DNA of 5,141 bases from Eubacteriales Family XIII. Incertae Sedis bacterium. GTDB taxonomy: Bacteria; Bacillota; Clostridia; Peptostreptococcales; Anaerovoracaceae. The DNA lies in assembly GCA_031278255.1 (NCBI GenBank), contig JAITKU010000262.1, forward strand, positions 1-5,141, given 5' to 3'. The translations under genes were made by a program, and so were the position numbers. A model generated the notes under the pieces. The model was not told the DNA's origin, ran no database searches, and saw nothing but the letters and a program-made list of their open reading frames with translations. Positions 1 through 5,141 of this stretch are shown in pieces. Within the stretch, counting starts at the first letter, position 1. Each line of letters opens with the position of its first letter.

Positions 1-779
1 GGATAGAAGATGTAGAAAAAGTATTTGTTCCCCTTTCCGCGCGCGCCATTGTACAGGAGGATCGGTATCGCGGCAAAGATCATCATCCATTGCACGCCGC
101 CGCCCGTAAGCGTCAAAAGCCCGATCGCGACGAGGGCCAAGACCTGCAACAGGCGTTTTTCCCTGCATATATAAAACAGCACGGCAAGAAGCACCAAGGC
201 CCAGCCGCCCTCCGTCAGAAACACGTTCGGGATCATATTGATCAGCAAAAACAGCCGGCCGGCATAGGGACTCGCAAAAAACGCGGGCGCGGAGAGCAGC
301 GCGAGGCCGCCGAAGCCGATGAGCAGGGAAAGCAACGTCAGGCCGACCGCAAGCGCAAGCTTGGCGGGCTTCTTTTCCCGAATCCCGGTCCGCAGCATAT
401 CGACCATCCACATGTAAAAGGCGCTGAGGAACATGGTGCCGAAGATGTTGTTGATCAGCATGACCTCCTCGTTCGGCAGCGCGGTGCGCAGCGCATGGGA
501 AGCCAAATTCATAAACTCGAAGCCGGCGAACAGCAGCAGCATATACCGCTTCCTGCTGCGCGTGTAATGGAAACCCTCGGCGCACATAAAAAGGAACAGC
601 GGCGCCACCAAGCGGCCGATCCAAGTAAACCAATCCGGGACGCCGAACATGAAAAACATCTGATGCAGATGGTCGAACACCATCAGGATCACACCCATGA
701 ACTTCAGGCCGCCGCCCGTAAGGCATTTTATATCCGCCGGCCCTGTCAATCCCGGCTTTTCCGCAGTAAACCCACTCAT
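1..779 (-). CDS. TraX family polytopic membrane protein, C-terminus cut by window edge
   Basis: The frame opens with ATG at 779 and stays open to base 1, giving 259 full codons plus two bases of a proline codon. The N-terminal motif LKFMGVILMVFDHLHQMF (about residues 25-42), followed by WFTWIGRLVAPLFLFMCAEGFHYTRSRKRY (about 50-79, split here by a predicted turn), is characteristic of Firmicutes TraX-like proteins. The last visible residues, NKYFFYIFYP, resemble the usual TraX C-terminal end, so probably only a short tail is missing. About eight hydrophobic segments are spread along the protein. In F plasmids TraX N-acetylates pilin; the role of the chromosomal Firmicutes homologues is unknown, and nothing here points to conjugation. 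The gene starts inside the permease stop (ATGA, 4-bp overlap), so it is the third gene of the ABC operon. The start is supported by a G-rich Shine-Dalgarno eight bases upstream. Family assignment is strong; acetyltransferase activity is only inferred. Confidence 0.85.
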   Translation of the reverse strand, partial: MSGFTAEKPGLTGPADIKCLTGGGLKFMGVILMVFDHLHQMFFMFGVPDWFTWIGRLVAPLFLFMCAEGFHYTRSRKRYMLLLFAGFEFMNLASHALRTALPNEEVMLINNIFGTMFLSAFYMWMVDMLRTGIREKKPAKLALAVGLTLLSLLIGFGGLALLSAPAFFASPYAGRLFLLINMIPNVFLTEGGWALVLLAVLFYICREKRLLQVLALVAIGLLTLTGGGVQWMMIFAAIPILLYNGARGKGNKYFFYIFY

Positions 780-2797
780 TCGCAAATCCCCCTTTGATAA
801 GCGTTTTCCTTGTTCACGATGCGTTTGCTTCCGGCATAGGTGACAAGGAAATATCCGCAGTAAATCGCAACGATCACGAACGCGGCGATCAGGCTGCTTC
901 CGAGAATATTCATATTGCCGAATACATTCACAAAACCGCTTGCGACCCGAATGCCGACCGCGGCGTGTACGAGCGCCGGCAGCGCGGGCGCGCCGAAGCA
1001 GATGAGTATCTGCATGAACAGCGCGGCGTTGATCATGCGATCCCCCGCGCCGATCCTGCGGAGCAGCCCGTAGCGCTCCGCGTTGTCGCCGGCCTCCGAA
1101 AGCCTGCCTATGGCCAGCACCGTCGCCGCCGTCAAAAGGGCCGTGATACCCAGATAGACCGCGAGGTAGGCAATCGTAACCGCGGCGGACCGGCTGTATT
1201 CCAGCACGCGGGCTTTCGTTTCGAGTCCGCTCTCAAGCCTAAGTCCCCCGGGACCCGCCGGCGAGAAGCCGCGCAGAGCCGAAACGCACCGTTTCTCATA
1301 GGTCTCGTCGCCCGGCGGATAAACGATGTGCAGAAGATCCCGTTTGACGGGCGCGTCCGAAAGCAACGCGTCCGGCACGACCGCGACGATCGTATAGTTT
1401 CTGTTCGGAGAGACCTCCAGGGCATGTGTGCAGACCTTTGGACCGCCCGATCGCAGACGCCGGCCCGCAAGCTCCAATGTCCCGCCGTCCGCGTAGTCCG
1501 AAAGCATCCCCTGCCACCGGTCGGAGAACATATTGGAATTAAAAACGTATTCGGCGGGACCGAGCGAAACGGGCGCGATACCCTGCAAGGCGAGGACCGC
1601 GTTGTAATCCGACAATTTCATGAGGTCCGGATAGAAAGCTTTCAGCTCGCCGTTCACGCGCAGCATGACGGGCGTGTCCGCGCCGTAAAGACGAACCGCC
1701 GCGTACTTTCCCTCGGCGGGATCGAAGCCCGCTTCCCGCGCGACGGCAACCGGATCGACGCCGGGATACGCGCCGGACTCCGCCTCCTCCGCGGCGCGCA
1801 CGGAAAAGGTCGCGTCAAAGGGCGTGCCCCTGCGCAGCTCGACGGACAGCGCGTCCGCCAGACCCATGCCGGAGGACAGCGTGCAGATCGAAACGGAGAG
1901 CAGCAGACACACGAGTGTCATGCTCACATAGGTCGTGTTGATCTTGGCGGCGATCTGCCGCAGAACGAACATGTTCAAATTCCGCAGATAAAGCCCCCTG
2001 CTCCGCTGCACGAGCTTCAAGAAAAAGCCCGAGAGCGAGAAAAAGAAGAGGAAAGAGCCGGCTACGCCCAAGACGACGCAGGCGGGCAGCGTCCCCCGCG
2101 CCGCGATCAAGCCGTCGCTCGTGACCAGTTTATAGGACAGGCCCAGACAGCAGAGCGCCAAGATGAAGAGCAGCAAGGAGAGGACGGGCCGCGGCGCCCT
2201 GAAAGATTCGTTCCTCCGCGCCGCGCCGAGCAGATCGATGAGCTTCTGCCGCCGCAGGGTCCTCAGGTTGAGGAGCAGGGCCAAGGCGAACGCAAGCCCG
2301 AAATACCCCGCCGTCTTTACGAGCGCCGAAAGGGAAAATACAAAGCGAAAGGTTCCGATACCCGCGCCGAGGAGACGCGCCGTCACCACCGCCATGCCCT
2401 GCGACAAAAACACGCCGAGAAAAAGCCCCGCGAAGAGGGAGAACACGCCCACGAACAGGGTTTCAAACAGCAGGATGCGCGCGGTCATCCACCGTTCCAT
2501 GCCGAGGATCATACAGAGGCCGAACTCCTTCTTGCGACGCTTGATCAGAAATCCGTTCGCGTACAGGATCAAAAAGGCCAAAATGACGGATACGAATACG
2601 GAAAACGTGTTCATAATCCGATCGAGCAGCCGCAGCGCCGCCATCTGACCGTTCGTCATTTCCATCACGGCCTGCTGGCTCTCGATGGAATTGAATGCGT
2701 AGAATATGCACACGCCGAGGCTCATGGTCAGAAAATAGATCAGATAATCGCGCAGGCTCTTTTTCACATTTCGGAATGCCAGCTTAAAAGCCATCAT
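776..2797 (-). CDS. BceB-type ABC transporter permease (FtsX fold, ten membrane segments)
   Basis: This 673-aa membrane protein is the permease partner of the ATPase just upstream. Predicted membrane segments lie near residues 18-38, 62-86, 106-130, 155-176, 204-222, 237-260, 288-311, 538-563, 592-617 and 632-655. A soluble region of about 220 residues sits between segments 7 and 8. This 7+3 topology with one large extracytoplasmic loop, and the length, are typical of BceB/VraG permeases, which bind peptide antibiotics or their lipid targets and pass a signal to a BceS-type kinase. The N-terminus (FKLAFRNVKKSLRDYLIYFL) and the cytoplasmic stretch LIKRRKKEFGLCMILGM (84-100) are family hallmarks. 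The loop has only two cysteines, C456 and C504. ATGATG gives two possible starts three bases apart; the second has the better spacing from GGAGG. It overlaps the ATPase stop and the TraX-like start. The peptide substrate cannot be told from sequence. Confidence 0.92.
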   Translation of the reverse strand: MMAFKLAFRNVKKSLRDYLIYFLTMSLGVCIFYAFNSIESQQAVMEMTNGQMAALRLLDRIMNTFSVFVSVILAFLILYANGFLIKRRKKEFGLCMILGMERWMTARILLFETLFVGVFSLFAGLFLGVFLSQGMAVVTARLLGAGIGTFRFVFSLSALVKTAGYFGLAFALALLLNLRTLRRQKLIDLLGAARRNESFRAPRPVLSLLLFILALCCLGLSYKLVTSDGLIAARGTLPACVVLGVAGSFLFFFSLSGFFLKLVQRSRGLYLRNLNMFVLRQIAAKINTTYVSMTLVCLLLSVSICTLSSGMGLADALSVELRRGTPFDATFSVRAAEEAESGAYPGVDPVAVAREAGFDPAEGKYAAVRLYGADTPVMLRVNGELKAFYPDLMKLSDYNAVLALQGIAPVSLGPAEYVFNSNMFSDRWQGMLSDYADGGTLELAGRRLRSGGPKVCTHALEVSPNRNYTIVAVVPDALLSDAPVKRDLLHIVYPPGDETYEKRCVSALRGFSPAGPGGLRLESGLETKARVLEYSRSAAVTIAYLAVYLGITALLTAATVLAIGRLSEAGDNAERYGLLRRIGAGDRMINAALFMQILICFGAPALPALVHAAVGIRVASGFVNVFGNMNILGSSLIAAFVIVAIYCGYFLVTYAGSKRIVNKENAYQRGICE
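786..795 (-). promoter_or_regulatory. Ribosome binding site of the TraX-like gene, inside the permease 3' end
   Basis: On the minus strand the sequence AAAGGGGGAT ends in a GGGGG run eight bases before the ATG at 779. It lies within the last codons of the permease gene and supports the overlapping ATGA start and translational coupling. Confidence 0.6.
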
Positions 2798-3552
2798 ACG
2801 TCCTCCCCGCCCAAAAGACGCAGCACTTCCATGATCCTGTCAAAGAATTGCTTGCCCGTGTCCCCGCCGCGCGGCAATTGGTGAAACAGTCTGCCGTCGC
2901 GGATGAAGAGGATTCTGTCGCAATGGCCGGCGGCAAAGGCGTCGTGCGTCACCATGAGGATCGTGGCGTTTTTTTCGCGCACCAGGCGGCGGAGGCTCTC
3001 CAGAAGCGCCCGCGCGGACTTGGAATCCAGCGCGCCCGTCGGCTCGTCGGCCAGAATGAGCGCCGGATTCGTGATGAGCGCCCGCGCGCCCGCCACCCGC
3101 TGCTTCTGCCCGCCCGACATTTGGTACGGATAGCGCTGCAATACGTCGGTAATGCCGAGAAGCTCGGCCGCCTCCCGCACACGCGCGTCGATCTCCCGCG
3201 GGGGCCGCCTGCGTATGGTCAGGGCGAGCGCGATGTTCTCGTAAGCCGTCAGCGTGTCGAGCAGATTGAAATCCTGAAAGATGAAGCCCAGCTTTTCGCG
3301 CCTGAAGCCCGCGAGGGACCCGGGCCCCATCTCCGTGATATCCCTGCCGTCTATGAAGATACGACCGGAAGTCACCGTATCGATCGTGGCGATGCAGTTG
3401 AGCAGCGTGGTTTTTCCGCTGCCGGACGCGCCCATCACGCCCACGTACTCGCCTTTCTCGACCGAAAAGCTGAGGCCCGCCAGCGCGCGGGTCAGATTGC
3501 CCCTGTTTCCGTAATATTTTTCGATATTTTCCGCCTGTAAAATCGCCGCCAT
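2794..3552 (-). CDS. BceA-type ABC transporter ATP-binding protein
   Basis: This 252-aa cytoplasmic ATPase powers the permease encoded directly downstream. All nucleotide-binding motifs are intact: Walker A GASGSGKTT (41-49), Q-loop glutamine Q93 in FIFQDFNLLD, signature MSGGQKQRV (145-153), Walker B ILADEP (166-171) with catalytic E170, D-loop GALD (173-176) and switch histidine H203 in VTHD. The FNLLDTLTAYENI segment after the Q-loop and the length are typical of the MacB/LolD/BceA group; pairing with a ten-segment permease carrying a large loop narrows it to BceA. The start ATG at 3552 has GGAGG seven bases upstream. The stop overlaps the permease start, indicating coupled translation. It is the first gene of a three-gene operon preceded by a BceR-like operator. 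Expected role: antimicrobial-peptide resistance and sensing. No two-component system is visible nearby. Confidence 0.95.
   Translation of the reverse strand: MAAILQAENIEKYYGNRGNLTRALAGLSFSVEKGEYVGVMGASGSGKTTLLNCIATIDTVTSGRIFIDGRDITEMGPGSLAGFRREKLGFIFQDFNLLDTLTAYENIALALTIRRRPPREIDARVREAAELLGITDVLQRYPYQMSGGQKQRVAGARALITNPALILADEPTGALDSKSARALLESLRRLVREKNATILMVTHDAFAAGHCDRILFIRDGRLFHQLPRGGDTGKQFFDRIMEVLRLLGGEDV
2802..2806 (-). promoter_or_regulatory. Ribosome binding site of the permease gene; bears on its start choice
   Basis: GGAGG on the minus strand lies four bases before the first ATG (2797) and seven before the second (2794). Seven is nearer the usual optimum, so the true start may be the second ATG, shortening the protein by one residue. 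Either choice overlaps the ATPase stop codon (4 bp or 1 bp). Confidence 0.65.
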
Positions 3553-3559
3553 CCATCCG

Positions 3560-3564
3560 CCTCC
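3560..3564 (-). promoter_or_regulatory. Ribosome binding site of the ATPase gene
   Basis: GGAGG on the minus strand with seven bases (CGGATGG) before the ATG at 3552. It decides between this ATG and an overlapping out-of-frame ATG four bases upstream, which has poorer spacing and does not open the ATPase frame. Confidence 0.75.
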
Positions 3565-3611
3565 GATCGTTGAAATGCACGCAAAGAACCCGCTCTCCGG
3601 TTGTTCGCTTC

Positions 3612-3617
3612 ATTCTA
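3612..3617 (-). promoter_or_regulatory. Candidate -10 box for the ABC-TraX operon
   Basis: TAGAAT on the minus strand matches the TATAAT consensus at five of six positions and lies about 60 bases before the ATPase start. The hexamer 17 bases upstream (TGGCGG) is a poor -35 match, as expected of a promoter that needs an activator. The response-regulator-like inverted repeat would be centred roughly 63 bases upstream of the predicted transcription start. Promoter position is an inference. Confidence 0.35.
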
Positions 3618-3624
3618 ACCCGAC

Positions 3625-3638
3625 GCGGAGGGGTCCGC
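3625..3638. repeat. Short GC-rich dyad in the ABC promoter region
   Basis: GCGGA-GGGG-TCCGC forms a perfect 5-bp inverted repeat with a 4-base centre. It is not followed by a T tract on either strand, so it is not a usual intrinsic terminator. It lies mainly between the proposed -35 and -10 positions. It could be a chance feature of GC-rich DNA. Confidence 0.3.
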
Positions 3639-3661
3639 CATGGAATAAGCTTACGGCAGCA

Positions 3662-3675
3662 TTACAATTTTGTAA
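3662..3675 (-). promoter_or_regulatory. BceR-type response-regulator operator (TTACA-N4-TGTAA)
   Basis: On the minus strand TTACAAAATTGTAA is a perfect 6+6 inverted repeat with a 2-base centre. It exactly fits TNACA-N4-TGTAA, the published consensus bound by BceR-like response regulators upstream of bceAB-type operons. It sits about 110 bases before the ATPase start, in the only intergenic gap, and is strikingly AT-rich against a GC-rich background. The agreement between motif type and the downstream gene family makes chance unlikely. The cognate BceRS-like pair is not in the window. Confidence 0.75.
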
Positions 3676-3696
3676 GTTTGTTTGCCGGCGCGGCGA

Positions 3697-5115
3697 TCAG
3701 AATCTGAAATAGATGAAAGGGTTGTAGGAACCGTCCACGAGAAAGGCCGTGGCGAGTGCCAGAATCAGGAGGACGCAGAGCGGTTCGAGCGCCGTCATGC
3801 GGCGCGCGCCGGACTCCCCCCGCGAAAGCGCCCGCGCGATCCGCGCGGGAAGCGGCGTGCAAAAGACGGAGGCGATCAACAGCGGCAGCGCGTAGCCGCG
3901 CAGGTAATACAGCGCTTTCGCGCCGGCGAAGCCGGTCGCGCCGAGGCCGAACAACGCCGCCGCCGTGCGCGCGGCGGCGCCCGGGTCCGGCGCGTCGAAC
4001 AGCACCCAACCGAGGATCACGCAGAGCAGGAGATAGACATGGCCGAAAAAGGCGGGCAGACGATCGAGGAAGCCCGCGAGCGCGTACTTTTCGAGCAGCA
4101 GCAGCAAGCCGAAATAAAGCCCCCACAGGACAAAGGTCCACCCGGCGCCGTGCCAAAAGCCCGTGAGCAGCCAGACGAGCAATATATTCAAGACGCGCCT
4201 GCGTGTCGGCGCGCGGTTCCCGCCGAGCGGGATGTACACATAGTCGCGAAACCAGGCGGAGAGCGACATATGCCAGCGCCGCCAAAACTCCGTGACGCTG
4301 CGCGCGATATAGGGGTAGTTGAAATTCTCCGGAAATTTGAAGCCGAACATATGTCCAAGACCGATGGCCATATCGCTGTAGCCGGAAAAATCGAAATAGA
4401 TATGCAAGCTGTACGCGAGCGCGTACAGCCACGCGAGCAGCACGCTTTGTTCGTCCGCGGCGCCGCAGGCCGCGGCGAGTTCGCCGAGCGTGTTTGCGAG
4501 CAGGACCTTCTTGGCCAACCCCGTCACGAAGCGCCGCACGCCCGCCGCAAAACGCTCGATCGAATGCGTGCGGCGCGCAAGCGTGTCCGCGAGGTCGGCA
4601 TAGCGCACGATCGGTCCCGCGATCAACTGCGGAAAGAGCGTGACATAGGTCGAAAAGGTCAGCGGATTGCGCTGCACGCGGATTTTTCCGCGATACAGAT
4701 CGATCGTATAGCTCAGAATCTGAAACGTGTAGAAGCTGATCCCGATGGGCAGCGCCAAGCCGAGGGAGGGCACGGAGGTCCGAAACAGCGCGCCGAGACT
4801 CTCCGAAAAGAAATCGGAATACTTGAACAGCGCAAGCCCGCCCACGCCGACCGTCACGGAGGCCGCCAAAGCGATCCGCCCGGCCGGACTCCCCCGGAAA
4901 CCGTCGATCAACAGGCCGAAAAACCAGCCCGCAAGCGACTGAAACAACATCAAAAGCACGTACAGCGGTTCGCCCCACGCGTAGAAAAAAAGGCTGCACA
5001 CGAGCAGCGCCGCGTTGCGAAACCGCGCCGAGCCGCCGGGCATGGGCGTCAGGAAGTAGCCGACCAGCACGATCGGCAAAAAATAATAGAGAAAGGTCAC
5101 GCTTGAAAAAAGCAT
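3697..5115 (-). CDS. MBOAT family O-acyltransferase (AlgI/DltB-type)
   Basis: This 472-aa polytopic membrane enzyme is predicted to move acyl, usually acetyl, groups from the cytoplasm onto an extracytoplasmic polymer. The N-terminus (MLFSSVTFLYYFLPI) is the standard family start. Conserved blocks follow in order: SFYTFQILSYTIDLYRG (127-143), FPQLIAGPIVRY (161-172), ERFAAGVRRFVTGLAKKVLLAN (about 187-208, the family's amphipathic block), YFDFSGYSDMAIG (240-252), EFWRRWHMSLSAWFRDY (276-292) with H282, and LTGFWHGAGW (317-326) with H322, the expected catalytic histidine. Length matches AlgI-like proteins. Such enzymes normally work with an SGNH/DHHW (AlgJ/X-like) partner, often encoded directly downstream; here the next gene is the ABC ATPase, so any partner is upstream of the window or elsewhere. 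The polymer modified (peptidoglycan, teichoic acid or exopolysaccharide) cannot be told. No alternative start codon lies upstream in frame within the window. Confidence 0.93.
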   Translation of the reverse strand: MLFSSVTFLYYFLPIVLVGYFLTPMPGGSARFRNAALLVCSLFFYAWGEPLYVLLMLFQSLAGWFFGLLIDGFRGSPAGRIALAASVTVGVGGLALFKYSDFFSESLGALFRTSVPSLGLALPIGISFYTFQILSYTIDLYRGKIRVQRNPLTFSTYVTLFPQLIAGPIVRYADLADTLARRTHSIERFAAGVRRFVTGLAKKVLLANTLGELAAACGAADEQSVLLAWLYALAYSLHIYFDFSGYSDMAIGLGHMFGFKFPENFNYPYIARSVTEFWRRWHMSLSAWFRDYVYIPLGGNRAPTRRRVLNILLVWLLTGFWHGAGWTFVLWGLYFGLLLLLEKYALAGFLDRLPAFFGHVYLLLCVILGWVLFDAPDPGAAARTAAALFGLGATGFAGAKALYYLRGYALPLLIASVFCTPLPARIARALSRGESGARRMTALEPLCVLLILALATAFLVDGSYNPFIYFRF

Positions 5116-5127
5116 GGGTCCGCAGGT

Positions 5128-5132
5128 CCTCC
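5128..5132 (-). promoter_or_regulatory. Probable ribosome binding site of the MBOAT gene, long spacing
   Basis: GGAGG on the minus strand lies twelve bases before the ATG at 5115, longer than the usual five to nine. No in-frame ATG, GTG or TTG lies between it and the window edge, and the protein N-terminus matches the family, so the start is kept. The wide spacing may lower translation. Confidence 0.5.
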
Positions 5133-5141
5133 GTTCCGGGA

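Noticed and set aside
1..779. Reading the TraX-like gene as a sign of a conjugative element
   Set aside because: No relaxase, coupling protein, type IV secretion or integrase gene is present, and TraX-family proteins are common as chromosomal genes in Firmicutes.
794..2884. A 696-codon plus-strand open frame opposite the permease
   Set aside because: It lies in codon register with the permease, has a composition rich in R, Q, E and H with no recognisable domain, and is explained by avoidance of TTA, CTA and TCA on the sense strand.
3635..3648. A possible secondary BceR site 13 bases downstream of the main operator (TTATTCCATGGCGG)
   Set aside because: The spacing would suit a two-site arrangement, but only about three of nine consensus positions match, which is no better than chance.
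3684..3694. GCCG-GCG-CGGC dyad just after the MBOAT stop, as a possible terminator
   Set aside because: The stem is only 4 bp with a 3-base loop and is followed on the minus strand by AAACAAAC rather than a T tract.
3682..5106. A 474-codon plus-strand open frame opposite the MBOAT gene
   Set aside because: It is also an in-register shadow with low-complexity charged sequence; the minus-strand frame carries clear MBOAT motifs.
1..5141. CRISPR arrays, insertion sequences, tRNA or rRNA genes
   Set aside because: No spaced direct repeats, transposase, terminal inverted repeats or RNA-gene motifs were found; the window is almost entirely filled by four protein genes.

Overview
The window is a compact, GC-rich (about 60% by eye) stretch of bacterial chromosome. 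All four genes lie on the minus strand, so the reading order is from high to low coordinates. The protein families (a BceAB-type peptide-resistance ABC transporter, a Firmicutes-style TraX membrane protein and an AlgI/DltB-type MBOAT acyltransferase), the strong GGAGG ribosome binding sites and the heavy avoidance of TTA, CTA and TCA codons fit a GC-rich member of the Bacillota, most likely class Clostridia. No rRNA, tRNA or species-specific marker is present, so this assignment is an inference.

Layout in transcription order: (1) 5115-3697, a complete MBOAT-family O-acyltransferase of 472 aa with both conserved histidines. (2) A 144-bp gap, 3696-3553, the only real intergenic region. It holds a perfect TTACA-N4-TGTAA inverted repeat that matches the known BceR-family response-regulator operator, a candidate -10 box and a small GC-rich dyad. 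No convincing terminator for the MBOAT gene is seen. (3) 3552-2794, a BceA-type ATPase of 252 aa. (4) 2797-776, a BceB-type FtsX-fold permease of 673 aa with ten predicted membrane segments and a large extracytoplasmic domain. (5) 779-1, a TraX-family polytopic membrane protein that runs off the window near its expected C-terminus.

The last three genes are joined by 4-bp ATGA overlaps, so they are almost certainly one operon with coupled translation. BceAB modules usually act with a BceRS two-component system to sense and resist peptide antibiotics that target cell-wall lipid intermediates. No such regulator is in the window, but the operator predicts one elsewhere in the genome. The unusual points are the TraX-like gene coupled to a BceAB pair and an O-acyltransferase directly upstream. 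Together they suggest a cell-envelope defence or modification locus; this functional link is inferred, not shown.
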